DNA from: Paenarthrobacter aurescens
GTDB taxonomy: Bacteria > Actinomycetota > Actinomycetes > Actinomycetales > Micrococcaceae
NCBI RefSeq assembly: GCF_025421775.1
Contig: NZ_JAOEFX010000001.1
Coordinates: 496,001 to 560,000, forward strand
Length of the DNA: 64,000 nt
Direction: 5' to 3'
A program made the position numbers and the translations under genes. Below, piece by piece: positions 39,551-48,348 of this stretch. Under the pieces are notes generated by a model. The model ran no database searches. It was given only the letters and a program-made list of their open reading frames with translations, and had not been told where the DNA came from. Positions within the stretch are counted from its first letter, which is position 1; each line of letters starts with the position of its first letter.

Positions 39551-40015
39551 CTAGTGGAAGTCGTCCAGGCGGGCGTCGTTCAAGGGGGTCCCCCAGAGAT
39601 CTGGCCGTTTGGTCTTGAACCGCCGCCCAGTGACCGCCTCCGGAGTCAGCCTCAGGTAGCAGTCCTTGATGCCTGGTTGCCAGGGATCCAGGCCCAGGGC
39701 GTCGACGTCGGCCCTTTCCTGCCGGTCGAGTATCAGGTGCGTCTGCCCTCGGACAACGACGCTCCATGCCTTTCCGCTGAAGGTCCGGTAGCCGTCACTT
39801 TCCAGAGCGCAAGGGGTCGTCAGTGTGCTCCAAAACTTGGTGCCCGCCCCGGTTCGGAACACGATGCTGTCACCGTCAAGCACATAGTTCACGGGAAAGA
39901 TATCGGGGTGCCCGTCCACCAGGACGGCCAAGCGTCCAACGTTGGTCTGCGCCAGCAAGTCCCAACATTCGTCCGGTTCCAGACGTTCGACGCCGGCACT
40001 TGGCTTTGTTTTCAT
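39551..40015 (-). CDS. PNPOx-like protein (paralogue 3)
   Basis: A 154-residue member with CWDLLAQTNVGRLAV, PDIFPVNYVLDG, FRTGAGTKF, KAWSVVVRG and LTPEAVTGRRFK. Its ATG overlaps the stop of paralogue 4 in ATGA, so the two are translated together and may form a heteromer. Confidence 0.85.
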   Translation of the reverse strand: MKTKPSAGVERLEPDECWDLLAQTNVGRLAVLVDGHPDIFPVNYVLDGDSIVFRTGAGTKFWSTLTTPCALESDGYRTFSGKAWSVVVRGQTHLILDRQERADVDALGLDPWQPGIKDCYLRLTPEAVTGRRFKTKRPDLWGTPLNDARLDDFH

Positions 40016-40482
40016 TCCAAACCCGCCCGGGTGGCGTCGTCGAGGGGACTCCACCACGTCAGCGGTGGGGTCACGTTGAAGCGGCGCCCGGTCAACGAGG
40101 TGGGAACGATCCGGACAAAATGATCCTTCCGCCCGGCCTGCCACGGGAAGAGCAGCAGACCGACAGTGTCCAGTACTTCCTGGGTCAGCTTGATGCTCTC
40201 TGCTTTTCCCTTGACCACCACGCTCCACGCGACTCCCGACTGTGGGTCAACTCCGTCAGCTTCCAGCGCTACCGGTGTGGCGCTGAGGGCTGCGTGGAGC
40301 TTACTCCCCTCACCGGTGCGGAAGACCAGCGTGCCGTGGTCTGCTTTGTAATTGATGGGAAAGATGTCTGGATGGTCCTGCGCCCAGACTGCGAGGCGGC
40401 CCACCGAGACACCGCGCAGCAGTTCCCAACACTGCTTGTTGTCCAGGATCTCTGCTTCCGGAACCGTGGGTTTGTTCGTCAT
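40012..40482 (-). CDS. PNPOx-like protein (paralogue 4)
   Basis: A 156-residue member with CWELLRGVSVGRLAV, PDIFPINYKADHG, FRTGEGSKL, VAWSVVVKG and IVPTSLTGRRFN. The start is set at the ATG at 40482 because the conserved domain begins about 15 residues later; a longer in-frame frame extends into the control region. It is the first gene of the PNPOx-PNPOx-ADH-ATPase operon, 34 bp downstream of a strong DevR-type box. Confidence 0.85.
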   Translation of the reverse strand: MTNKPTVPEAEILDNKQCWELLRGVSVGRLAVWAQDHPDIFPINYKADHGTLVFRTGEGSKLHAALSATPVALEADGVDPQSGVAWSVVVKGKAESIKLTQEVLDTVGLLLFPWQAGRKDHFVRIVPTSLTGRRFNVTPPLTWWSPLDDATRAGLE

Positions 40483-40516
40483 GGTTAGACCGTAGGTCCG
40501 GCTGCGCGGGGACAAC

Positions 40517-40531
40517 AGGGCCCAAAGGCCC
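40517..40531 (-). promoter_or_regulatory. DevR-type box 7 (PNPOx-ADH-ATPase operon / devS divergent region)
   Basis: Minus-strand GGGCCTTTGGGCCCT, 34 bp upstream of the ATG at 40482 and 104 bp upstream of the sensor kinase. A weaker match (GCGCCGTTCGGTCCC, 40586-40600) lies closer to the kinase. Confidence 0.65.
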
Positions 40532-40635
40532 ACATGCACAATGTCCATGGTTGCCGCGCGGGCGCCAGAGTAGTCTGGCAACAGGGCGCCGTTCGGTCCC
40601 CTCACAGGATTTCCAGCATTCTTTGAAAGGAACCG

Positions 40636-42345
40636 GTGAACGACTCAGAAGCACCCGAGCCCCAGCCCAACGTTGTGCCGCGGATTCGGATTGAGGACCT
40701 CCTGAAGGACTTTGTTGGCCGCGCCGGAGAGCTTCTCCAGGCACAGGAAAGAACACAGGGCTTGCTCGAGGCGGTTGTGGCCGTGGCAGGAGATCTAAGC
40801 CTCGAAGCGGTGCTGGACCGCGTAGTGACCTCGGCATGTCGGCTGCTTCAGGCGCGTTATGGCGCCTTGGGTGTCATCGGGGAGGACAACGCTCTCAGTC
40901 ATTTCATTACGGTAGGTATAGACGGCGAGCTCGCCCGACGCATCGGCCCACTCCCTACTGGACACGGTGTCCTCGGACTGCTCATCACGGAGCCGACGCC
41001 GCTGCGCCTCCATGACCTCGGCCACCATCCGAAAGCCTACGGATTCCCGCAGCACCACCCTCCCATGAAGTCGTTCCTCGGAGTCCCGGTGCGGGTACGG
41101 GATGTGGTATTCGGGAACCTCTACCTGACCGAAAAAGAAGGCGGCGGAGACTTTACGCCGGAGGATGAGGACCTTGCCGTGGCGTTGGCCGCGGCGGCCG
41201 GCGTGGCAATCGAGAACGCCCGGCTGTATGAAGATGCCCGCCGCCGCGCCTCTTGGCTTGAAGCCTGCATGGACGTTACGGGAACAATGCTCGGCGCAGA
41301 CCAACTGGGGCAGGCCGAGAACTCGGCATTGGACCTGATCGCGGCGAGGGCCCTCCGGGAATCGGGTTCCCATCTGGCGTTGATCCTTGTTCCGTCTCCT
41401 CATGAGCCCTATGTAGTGGCGGGCACCGCTGGAGCCCGTGGCGCTGAATTCGCCGGCGCGTCGTTGGCGATGAAAGCCACTGAAGTGCAGGGCGTCGCAA
41501 GCACCGGAAAGCCCGCTTGCCTTGATGATTCCCAGGATCTCCTCGATCTTGCCAGCGAGGGGGTGTCGGCCCGGCTGCTGATCATCGACCTCAGCGCCCA
41601 AGGAGCCCATCACGGTCTCTTGGTCCTTGCCCGCGATCCCGGTACAGGCAATTTTTCAAAGACCGATGTGGAGATGGGGGCGGTCTTCGGTTCGCACGTG
41701 GCCCTCGCGCTGGCGCTGGAGCGGATTCACCGGCTCCGGGAACAAGTGATGGTGTTCTCCGACAGGGACAGGATCGCACGGGATCTCCATGACCTGGTCA
41801 TACAACGGCTGTTTGCAGCTGGGCTGAGCCTCCAAAGCCTCCGGCGTTTCACGACCGGCGAGGCTGCCTTGAGCAGGATCGACTCTGTGACCGAAGAGCT
41901 GGACACAAGTATCCGCGATCTGCGCAACACCATCTATTCGCTGCAGGCCAGCACCCGTGAGCGGGAGCCGTTGAGCGGCCGCATCCTCCAGTCAATCCAG
42001 GCCGGTGCCAAGTCCCTGCCGTACGCGCCACATCTGACGCTGGCTGGCGCCGTTGACTTGGTGGACGATGAAGCCATCATCAAACACCTTCTGGCTGTCG
42101 TATCTGAAGGCCTCAGCAATGCCGTGCGCCACTCAGGGGCTCAATCCATCAGTGTTTCAGTTTCAGTGGCCGAAGGTCGGCTGACCTTGGAAGTGGTGGA
42201 CGACGGATGCGGATTTGTCGATCCTGCCCCGGGAAACGGCCTGGCCAACATTGCTCTGCGCGCAAAGGAGATGAACGGGACCAGTACCATCGCCAGTGCG
42301 CCTGGAAACGGGACAACAATGACATGGTCTGTCCCGCTGAGCTGA
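40636..42345 (+). CDS. devS: DevS/DosS-type GAF sensor histidine kinase
   Basis: A 569-residue soluble kinase: GAF-A (about 55-200), GAF-B (about 230-362), HisKA_3 with phosphoacceptor His385 in RIARDLHDLVIQRLF, and HATPase with GLSNAVRHS and DDGCGF. In GAF-A, His141 of HHPPMKSFLGVPVRVRD and Tyr163 of NLYLTEK match in context the haem-ligating His149 and distal Tyr171 of M. tuberculosis DosS, both shifted by 8. A haem-based O2/NO/CO or redox sensor is therefore expected. GTG start with AAAGGA 5 nt upstream. Confidence 0.9.
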   Translation: MNDSEAPEPQPNVVPRIRIEDLLKDFVGRAGELLQAQERTQGLLEAVVAVAGDLSLEAVLDRVVTSACRLLQARYGALGVIGEDNALSHFITVGIDGELARRIGPLPTGHGVLGLLITEPTPLRLHDLGHHPKAYGFPQHHPPMKSFLGVPVRVRDVVFGNLYLTEKEGGGDFTPEDEDLAVALAAAAGVAIENARLYEDARRRASWLEACMDVTGTMLGADQLGQAENSALDLIAARALRESGSHLALILVPSPHEPYVVAGTAGARGAEFAGASLAMKATEVQGVASTGKPACLDDSQDLLDLASEGVSARLLIIDLSAQGAHHGLLVLARDPGTGNFSKTDVEMGAVFGSHVALALALERIHRLREQVMVFSDRDRIARDLHDLVIQRLFAAGLSLQSLRRFTTGEAALSRIDSVTEELDTSIRDLRNTIYSLQASTREREPLSGRILQSIQAGAKSLPYAPHLTLAGAVDLVDDEAIIKHLLAVVSEGLSNAVRHSGAQSISVSVSVAEGRLTLEVVDDGCGFVDPAPGNGLANIALRAKEMNGTSTIASAPGNGTTMTWSVPLS

Positions 42346-42349
42346 TCCT

Positions 42350-43048
42350 TCAGCGCAGGGAACCGGCATCCTCTTCGGGTGCTTGAGCCATGAACACCGC
42401 CGCCTGGGTTCTGCGCTCAAACCCGAGTTTGGCCAGCAAGGATGAGACGTAGTTCTTAACCGTTTTCTCTGCCAAAAGCATTTCCTCGCCGATCTGGCGA
42501 TTGGTCATGCCCTGACCAACATAGTCAAGGACACGGCGCTCTTGCGGCGTGAGGGAAGCTGTCCTGGGATCCTGCTTCTTCGGTGCAGTGAGGCCTTGGA
42601 CGATTCTCGTCTTGACGGCTTCGTCGAACAACGACTCACCGTGGGCGGCTTTCCTTAAGGCGCCCAGCAGGTCCGTGCCCCCGATTTCCTTCAGGATGTA
42701 ACCTGCAGCCCCGGCAAGAACAGCGGCGCGGAGGGCCTGCTCGTCGTCGTAGCTTGTCAAGATCAGGCAATTCAGGCCAGGGTCCACGGAGCGAACGTCC
42801 CGGCACACCTCGATTCCGGTGCCGTCGGGCAACCGTGCGTCCAGAACAGCGACATCGGGACGCAACGCGGGAATCCGGCGCGTCGCTTCTTCCGCTGAAC
42901 CGGACATGCCAACAACCACGAAACCTTCGCCTTCCAAAAGTTCCTGGAGGCCTCTGCGAACCAACTCATGGTCATCGAGGATGAAAACGCGGGTTGGTTC
43001 TCCTGGGGAAACGCCGGTGGTTTGGCCGGCTCTTTCTGGGCGATCCAT
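42350..43048 (-). CDS. devR: DevR/DosR-type LuxR response regulator
   Basis: A 232-residue NarL-family regulator. The receiver domain has acidic pocket LDDHE (about 24-28) and phosphorylation Asp70 in VAVLDARLPDG. The LuxR helix-turn-helix spans LTPQERRVLDYVGQGMTNRQ and EKTVKNYVSSLLAKL. The C-terminal FERRTQAAVF strongly resembles mycobacterial DosR. About 16 extra N-terminal residues precede the receiver. CAGGAG precedes the ATG. It is convergent with the kinase gene, stops 4 nt apart, and likely binds the boxes listed here, including two upstream of itself. Confidence 0.92.
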   Translation of the reverse strand: MDRPERAGQTTGVSPGEPTRVFILDDHELVRRGLQELLEGEGFVVVGMSGSAEEATRRIPALRPDVAVLDARLPDGTGIEVCRDVRSVDPGLNCLILTSYDDEQALRAAVLAGAAGYILKEIGGTDLLGALRKAAHGESLFDEAVKTRIVQGLTAPKKQDPRTASLTPQERRVLDYVGQGMTNRQIGEEMLLAEKTVKNYVSSLLAKLGFERRTQAAVFMAQAPEEDAGSLR

Positions 43049-43140
43049 GATTCTCCTGTCCGGCGGCCGATGGCCGCAATATCGAGAGCTTTTTGTTGGC
43101 GGCTCTGCCAAATTCTTGCCGACTGCCTGCCCTGCCCACA

Positions 43141-43155
43141 AGGGCCCAAGGACCC
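43141..43155 (-). promoter_or_regulatory. DevR-type box 8 (devR autoregulation)
   Basis: Minus-strand GGGTCCTTGGGCCCT, 93 bp upstream of the devR ATG and 26 bp centre to centre from box 9. Confidence 0.55.
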
Positions 43156-43166
43156 TGCCGGCGCGT

Positions 43167-43181
43167 GTGACTTTTGGCCCT
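43167..43181 (+). promoter_or_regulatory. DevR-type box 9 (SPW protein / devR)
   Basis: GTGACTTTTGGCCCT, one position off the degenerate consensus, in the devR/SPW divergent region, 107 bp before the ATG at 43289. Confidence 0.65.
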
Positions 43182-43288
43182 GTTGGGAACGTGCCTTTGT
43201 ACCGACGCTGGAAGAACGGGAGACCCGAAACCGCTCGCAGAAGGTGGGCGGCCCCGGCATCGAACAAAATGAAGGAGTATCGATCCCC

Positions 43289-43651
43289 ATGAAGAAATGG
43301 ACGCGTTGGCAGGACTATACCGTGATCGCTGCCGGCGCATATGCAGCCCTGTCTGTTCTGTGGACCACACAAACCGGGTCGTCGACGGCGATCATGGTCA
43401 CGTTGGGCCTCTTGCTGGTCATTGGAGGCGTGGTGAACCTGGCGATGCCCGGCATGCCCGTCGCTGAGTGGGCCCAGGCAATAGTGGCAGTAGCCCTCCT
43501 CCTGGCTCCTTGGGTGGGTGGCTTCACCTCCGCAACCGGCGCAGCCTGGAGTGCCTGGATCCCAGGTGCGGTGGCTTTGGTGGTGACCGCTCTGGCGATC
43601 AGGCCAAGCACTGAGGAATACAGGCACCACCACGTGGCGTCCACGCCATAA
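43289..43651 (+). CDS. SPW-repeat family membrane protein
   Basis: A 120-residue protein with four hydrophobic helices. The paired WTRWQDYTVIAAGAYAALSV and MPVAEWAQAIVAVALLLAPW show the duplicated W-x-D/x-W pattern of SPW proteins. AAGGAG lies 11 nt before the ATG. Function unknown; it is divergent from devR and followed by a hairpin. Confidence 0.8.
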   Translation: MKKWTRWQDYTVIAAGAYAALSVLWTTQTGSSTAIMVTLGLLLVIGGVVNLAMPGMPVAEWAQAIVAVALLLAPWVGGFTSATGAAWSAWIPGAVALVVTALAIRPSTEEYRHHHVASTP

Positions 43652-43665
43652 TCACCACACCACTG

Positions 43666-43695
43666 ATTGGCGCCGCGCAACCGCGCGGCGCCAAT
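43666..43695 (+). terminator. Hairpin terminator after the SPW gene
   Basis: Perfect 13-bp inverted repeat ATTGGCGCCGCGC (43666-43678) and complement (43683-43695) with a 4-nt loop, 14 bp past the stop. It lacks a clear T-tract, as is common in high-GC actinobacteria. Confidence 0.7.
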
Positions 43696-43781
43696 GGCTT
43701 CATCGCAGTGAACAGCCCTCAACGGCCCGGCCTTTGTTCACCCCGTGGAGCCGTACCCTGCCCAAAGGATGGAGCATCGTC

Positions 43782-45167
43782 ATGGCCACCAAAAGTCCCG
43801 CAACTCTGCGCTTTCTTGGCGCCACGGACACCGTAACTGGCTCCCGCTACCTGGTGGACTTCCAAGGAACGCGAATCCTGGTGGACTGCGGACTGTTCCA
43901 AGGTTACAAACGGCTCCGCCTACGGAACAGGCAGCCTTTTCCAGTCTCCCCCGCATCCATTGATGCAGTCCTGCTGACGCATGCCCATTTGGACCATACA
44001 GGCTACGTTCCCAGGCTCGTGAGGGATGGTTTCAGGGGTCCCGTCCATGCCACACACGGGACCACTGAACTGAGCAAACTCCTGCTGCCTGACAGCGGAC
44101 ACCTGCAGGAGGAGGAGGCCAAGTACGCCGATCGCCGTGGATCGTCAATCCACACCCCCGCCCTGCCTTTGTATACGGCGGCAGACGCAGTGAAGTCGCT
44201 CAATAGTTTCCGCCCTGTTGAGTTCGACGAGCCCATGGACCTTGGCGACGGCGTCCAGGCCAGGTTCGTTCCGGCAGGTCACATCCTGGGGGCCGCGCAG
44301 CTTCACATCCGGGTGGGCGGAAACACTGTTCATTTCACCGGAGACCTTGGCCGCGACGACGACCCGCTGATGTACCCGCCCCGGGCGCTGGAGTCCGTTG
44401 ACGTGCTTATCACGGAGTCCACCTATGGCAACCGGACCCATCCGTCCGGAAGTCCCGAAACCGAACTAGGCGAGGTAGTGTCCAGGGTGGCCAAGCGGAA
44501 TGGCGTCATCCTCATCGCAGCATTCGCCGTCGGCCGCGCGGAAACACTCATGCTGCAGCTGGCGCGCCTGCGCCGAAAAGGCCTCATTCCCGATATTCCC
44601 GTCTATCTCAACAGCCCCATGGCAATTGATGCCTCCTACATGTACCAGCAGCACCCGGATGAACATCGGCTGCGCCCGGAAGAATTCAAGGACATGTACC
44701 ACTTGGCCACCATGACCCGAACGGCGGACGATTCAAAGCTCCTCAATCTCCGAGGTGGTCCCATGATCATCATCTCCGCCAGCGGCATGCTGACCGGTGG
44801 ACGGATACTGCATCACCTTGAGGCATACGGCAGCGATCCCAGGAACGCAGTCATCTTGAGCGGGTATCAGGCCGCCGGAACAAGGGGCGCTGCGTTGGCC
44901 GCCGGGTCACGCGAGCTGAGGGTCTATGGGCAAGACGTCCGGATCCGTGCAGAAGTAGTCCAACTCGAAGGATTCAGCGCCCATGCGGACTCGGACGCCA
45001 TCATTCGTTGGATGCGGTCAGCACCCACCTCACCACGGATGACATATATCACTCATGGTGAACCGGAGGCATCCGAGGCACTCCGGCTTCGTATCAAGCA
45101 TGAACTGGGGTGGAATGCCCGGGTTCCGGAGTATCAGGAGACCATCTCCGTAGCCACACCGGAATAA
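43782..45167 (+). CDS. MBL-fold beta-CASP hydrolase (RNA-processing type)
   Basis: A 461-residue metallo-beta-lactamase fold protein with beta-CASP insert. Motif 2 is THAHLDHTG, motif 3 GHILGAAQ, motif 4 GDLGRDDDP. The beta-CASP region begins ESTYGNRTH and continues through FAVGRAETL, and the RMMBL-type C-terminus has LEGFSAHAD and YITHGEPEAS. This is the set of CPSF/RNase J-like nucleases, so RNA cleavage is the expected activity, substrate unknown. Start is the ATG at 43782 after GGATGGAG. A DevR-type box overlaps its stop codon. Confidence 0.85.
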   Translation: MATKSPATLRFLGATDTVTGSRYLVDFQGTRILVDCGLFQGYKRLRLRNRQPFPVSPASIDAVLLTHAHLDHTGYVPRLVRDGFRGPVHATHGTTELSKLLLPDSGHLQEEEAKYADRRGSSIHTPALPLYTAADAVKSLNSFRPVEFDEPMDLGDGVQARFVPAGHILGAAQLHIRVGGNTVHFTGDLGRDDDPLMYPPRALESVDVLITESTYGNRTHPSGSPETELGEVVSRVAKRNGVILIAAFAVGRAETLMLQLARLRRKGLIPDIPVYLNSPMAIDASYMYQQHPDEHRLRPEEFKDMYHLATMTRTADDSKLLNLRGGPMIIISASGMLTGGRILHHLEAYGSDPRNAVILSGYQAAGTRGAALAAGSRELRVYGQDVRIRAEVVQLEGFSAHADSDAIIRWMRSAPTSPRMTYITHGEPEASEALRLRIKHELGWNARVPEYQETISVATPE

Positions 45168-45181
45168 GGACTTCCGGCCCT
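45167..45181 (+). promoter_or_regulatory. DevR-type box 10 (USP 45267)
   Basis: AGGACTTCCGGCCCT begins in the stop codon of the MBL gene and lies 85 bp before the USP ATG. Confidence 0.6.
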
Positions 45182-45266
45182 AACCGGGCGGTATGAACCC
45201 GGTACAAACTGACAACAAGGCCCCGGCCGATATCCGGGAACCCATCAACGAAGAACGGGCCAAGCC

Positions 45267-46130
45267 ATGAATGAAGCAATTGTCGTCGGTGTCAACGATT
45301 CACCCAGCAGCGAGGCTGCCATGGGGTGGGCCATGCGTCGAGCGGCCGCCCTGAAGCTGCCGGTACAGCTTGTCCATGCCGTGGATGACCGCTGGGCGTA
45401 CGATTCTGTGGGCTATAACGAGTGGATCCGGGAATCCGGCATCAACTTTCTTGCTGCTGCCAAGGACCGTGCCGCAAAGATGGAACCCACCGTCAATGTC
45501 ACCACCGACCTCGTCTCGGGTGGGGCCGGCTACGCTTTGGGCAAGAGGTCCAAAAAGGCCGCCATGGTGGTCATTGGTTCCGGCCATGGCTGGGCCGGAG
45601 GTTCCCTGACCGATCGTGCTTTACAGGTTGCCGCCGTCGCGCGTTGTCCCGTAGCAGTTATCGGTGAGCACGACATGACAAACCGCAAAGGGATTGTAGT
45701 CGGCGTGGATGGTTCTGAAGAGGCCACACAGGCCGTTGCTTTTGCCGCGGCAGAGGCCGACCGCCAGGGACAGGAGCTGACGGTTCTCCATGCCTTCCTC
45801 ACACCGGAACCATGGGTAACCCGCAATGTACCCCACACCAACTACTTCGAGGTCATCACGGAAGAAGAGCGCGTCGTCCTGGCTGAAACTGTCGCCGGTT
45901 TGGCAGACAAGTACCCGGATCTGGTGGTACACCAAGTCCTCGACACCCACACACGGCCCGCCGAAGCACTGCTCGCGGCCGGGGCCACAGCACAACTGCT
46001 GGTGGTAGGCAGCCGCGGCCGGGGCAGTTTCAAACGCCTCTTGTTGGGCTCGACAGCGCATGCGGTTCTCACCAAATTGCCGTGTCCCACGATTATCGCG
46101 CGGATCAGCCCGGTCAAGCACTCCGACTGA
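45267..46130 (+). CDS. Universal stress protein, tandem UspA domains
   Basis: A 287-residue protein with two UspA domains: AIVVGVNDSPSSEAAMGWAM at the N-terminus, and GIVVGVDGSEEATQA from about residue 143 with VVGSRGRGSFKRLLLGSTA as ATP loop. In the first domain the loop is altered (VIGSGHGWAGGSLTD). Size and layout match mycobacterial DosR-regulon USPs such as Rv2623 and Rv2005c. It is followed by a strong hairpin. Confidence 0.9.
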   Translation: MNEAIVVGVNDSPSSEAAMGWAMRRAAALKLPVQLVHAVDDRWAYDSVGYNEWIRESGINFLAAAKDRAAKMEPTVNVTTDLVSGGAGYALGKRSKKAAMVVIGSGHGWAGGSLTDRALQVAAVARCPVAVIGEHDMTNRKGIVVGVDGSEEATQAVAFAAAEADRQGQELTVLHAFLTPEPWVTRNVPHTNYFEVITEEERVVLAETVAGLADKYPDLVVHQVLDTHTRPAEALLAAGATAQLLVVGSRGRGSFKRLLLGSTAHAVLTKLPCPTIIARISPVKHSD

Positions 46131-46162
46131 AAGTGACGATGACACCCCAAACTTAGGGCACT

Positions 46163-46206
46163 GAAAGTGCGGGCTTGCCGGTTCCCCCGGGCAAGCCCGC
46201 ACTTTC
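46163..46206. terminator. Strong bidirectional hairpin terminator
   Basis: Perfect 17-bp arms, GAAAGTGCGGGCTTGCC at 46163-46179 and its complement at 46190-46206, between two convergent genes. A-rich left and T-containing right ends suit termination from both sides. Confidence 0.8.
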
Positions 46207-46215
46207 GCGTCACAG

Positions 46216-46659
46216 CTAGGCGAGATAAACGTGCTTCCCTGTAATGATGGTGGGCTGGATACAGATGAAGAGGCCCCTGTCCCCACTGGCCCATGGTTCT
46301 GCCGTCATATGGCCCCAAAGGCGCGTGAGTACCTCCCGGTCAACTACATGGGATGAGGACCCGCTGACCAACACCGACCATCCTTCGCTTCGATCAGCCC
46401 TGGCATCGTCGATTTGGAAAGATGTCTGCATTCGGGCCACCGGCCCACCAATCAATCCCTCCAGCGAGGTACGGAGGTAAATGGCGTGATCGTGAACCAG
46501 ATAATTGACAGGCAAGATCATCACCCTGCCGTGGTGGACGAAACCTATCCGCCCTGTATCGTGCGAATGCAGCCTCTCCCAGCACTGCACCTCACTAAGG
46601 TCTTCGCTGACGTGACGGGCACCATCGATGCGTACAGGTTCTGGGCTGGGCACACTCAT
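46216..46659 (-). CDS. PNPOx-like protein (paralogue 5, divergent)
   Basis: A 147-residue member, the most diverged of the five: CWERLHSHDTGRIGF, VMILPVNYLVHD, LRTSLEGL, EGWSVLVSGSS and IQPTIITGKHVYL. The usual GTKL motif is replaced by SLEGL, and the family ending GRRF by GKHV. It is translated just after the USP gene on the same strand (1-nt gap between stop and start). Confidence 0.82.
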   Translation of the reverse strand: MSVPSPEPVRIDGARHVSEDLSEVQCWERLHSHDTGRIGFVHHGRVMILPVNYLVHDHAIYLRTSLEGLIGGPVARMQTSFQIDDARADRSEGWSVLVSGSSSHVVDREVLTRLWGHMTAEPWASGDRGLFICIQPTIITGKHVYLA

Positions 46660-46660
46660 T

Positions 46661-47107
46661 TCATGCTTCCTTTTCGGGGGTGTGCACTACAAGTACCGGG
46701 CAATGTGCGTGGGCGACGCAGGCCGAACTGACCGATCCCATCAGTAGGCCGCCGAATCCGCCATGGCCGCGCCTGCCCACGACCACCATCTCTGCTCCGC
46801 GGCTTGCTTTGATCAGTCCTTGCCGGGGATGGCCCTGTTCCAGATGGGAACTGACGTTGTCCGGCACGTCAATGCCGAAAGCCTTTTCGACTGACGCCTT
46901 CAGGACTTGCCCGGCTGCCTCCTCAAATCCCGTAATCCCGACGGCCACATAGCCCTCATAGACCGGCGGAAAATCCCAGAACGCAATCGCCTCGACTGTT
47001 GCCCCCAAGGCGACTGCCAAACGTTGGGCTTCGCGGAGCGCCACGATGGACGGCTCCGAACCATCCACCCCTACAACAATCTTCCCTGGTGATCTGTCCT
47101 TGCTCAT
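46661..47107 (-). CDS. Universal stress protein, single UspA domain
   Basis: A 148-residue USP with IVVGVDGSEPS and the ATP loop GRRGHGGFGGLLMGSVS. AGGAGG lies 6 nt before the ATG. Its C-terminal third is almost identical to the USP at 56582, suggesting recent duplication. It is the first gene of a USP-PNPOx operon with a DevR-type box 66 bp upstream. Confidence 0.9.
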   Translation of the reverse strand: MSKDRSPGKIVVGVDGSEPSIVALREAQRLAVALGATVEAIAFWDFPPVYEGYVAVGITGFEEAAGQVLKASVEKAFGIDVPDNVSSHLEQGHPRQGLIKASRGAEMVVVGRRGHGGFGGLLMGSVSSACVAHAHCPVLVVHTPEKEA

Positions 47108-47172
47108 CTTTGTCCTCCTGGCGCTCGTGACTTTCCTTCCTGTCAGAATGCCGTGAACGGCCAGCATCGAAC

Positions 47173-47187
47173 AGGGCCGAAGGTCAC
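47173..47187 (-). promoter_or_regulatory. DevR-type box 11 (USP-PNPOx operon / ADH)
   Basis: Minus-strand GTGACCTTCGGCCCT, a perfect match to the degenerate consensus, between the USP gene and the divergent alcohol dehydrogenase gene. Confidence 0.7.
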
Positions 47188-47314
47188 AGTGCCCAGGCTC
47201 CCGTCTACGTCGTCTTCGGACCGAACCCCGTTTGAGTTGAGCAGGCTTCCCACCCCACATCCTGTAGGTCCTTTGACTCTTGCTGCCGGATCACATCTGC
47301 ATCACGCTCATTGC

Positions 47315-48322
47315 ATGACAAAGACGATGAAGGCGTGGTGGGTGGGAAGGCCAGGAAGCATTTCGACTCACCCGCTGGAGCAAGGGAGCAAGGTCGTACC
47401 GACACCTGACGAGGGCGAATTACTCGTTAAAGTCAACGTGTGTGGGGTCTGCCGCACGGACCTGCATCTGGCTGAAGGTGACCTTCCTCCGCGCCATTCC
47501 CGGATTGTTCCGGGTCATGAAGCTGTGGGAATCGTAGTGGAATCAGGCACCGGCAGGTTTGAAGCCGGCGACAGGGTGGGCATCGCGTGGCTCGGCGGCA
47601 CATGCGGTGCTTGCAGCTATTGCCAGCGCGGCGCCGAGAACCTGTGCAGCAAACCGATTTTCACTGGCTGGGACCGTGACGGCGGCTTCGCGGAAATGAT
47701 GACAGTCAGGGAGGACTTTGCCTACGCCATTCCTCCCCACTTCAGCGATGAGGAGGCAGCGCCGCTCCTTTGCTCCGGAATCATTGGCTACCGTGCCCTG
47801 AAACGGGCTGCCCTTCCCCCCGGCGGCCGCTTGGGCATCTACGGGTTCGGAGGCTCAGCCCACCTGACCGCGCAAATCGCAATCCATTCAGGCGCGTCGG
47901 TCTTCGTCATGACACGATCCGGGAAAGCGCAGGTTTTGGCCCGAAGCCTGGGGGCAGAATACGTCGGCGGTGCATTCGACGCTCCCCCGGTGAAGCTGGA
48001 CTCAGCCATTCTCTTCGCACCGGTCGGTGAACTGGTACCTGTCGCGATGAGGGCGTTGGACAGGGGCGGAACTCTGGCGGTCGCCGGCATCCACCTCTCC
48101 GACATCCCCTCGATTAGCTACGCGGACGAGCTCTTCTACGAGAAGCAAGTCCGCAGCGTCACCGCCAACACGAGGGCTGACGGAACGGAATTGCTGGCCC
48201 TCGCAGCGGACATGCCATTGATTCCCACCACCACGGCATACCCCTTCGCCGCTGCCGATCAAGCCTTGGACGACCTCGCGAATGACAGAATCACTGGAGC
48301 CGCCGTGTTGAGGATTCCATGA
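47315..48322 (+). CDS. Zinc-binding alcohol dehydrogenase, MDR family
   Basis: A 335-residue medium-chain dehydrogenase with VCGVCRTDLHLAEGDLP and GHEAVG for catalytic zinc and CGACSYCQRGAENLC for structural zinc. The Rossmann glycine motif is YGFGGSAH, and no acidic residue follows beta-2 (VFVMTRSGKAQ), hinting at NADP(H). There is no clear ribosome-binding site before ATG 47315; ATG 47327 is an alternative. It differs strongly from the ADH at 38422, so two aldehyde/alcohol steps or cofactors may be served. Confidence 0.85.
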   Translation: MTKTMKAWWVGRPGSISTHPLEQGSKVVPTPDEGELLVKVNVCGVCRTDLHLAEGDLPPRHSRIVPGHEAVGIVVESGTGRFEAGDRVGIAWLGGTCGACSYCQRGAENLCSKPIFTGWDRDGGFAEMMTVREDFAYAIPPHFSDEEAAPLLCSGIIGYRALKRAALPPGGRLGIYGFGGSAHLTAQIAIHSGASVFVMTRSGKAQVLARSLGAEYVGGAFDAPPVKLDSAILFAPVGELVPVAMRALDRGGTLAVAGIHLSDIPSISYADELFYEKQVRSVTANTRADGTELLALAADMPLIPTTTAYPFAAADQALDDLANDRITGAAVLRIP

Positions 48323-48348
48323 CGGTTCACCGTGACCGTGCTCGGACG

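Noticed and set aside
40586..40600. Possible extra DevR box, GCGCCGTTCGGTCCC
   Set aside because: Only about 10 of 15 positions agree and the left half is poor; not counted among the thirteen.
47127..47141. Possible extra DevR box, GTGACTTTCCTTCCT
   Set aside because: The right half lacks GGCCC and the site sits almost on the USP start.
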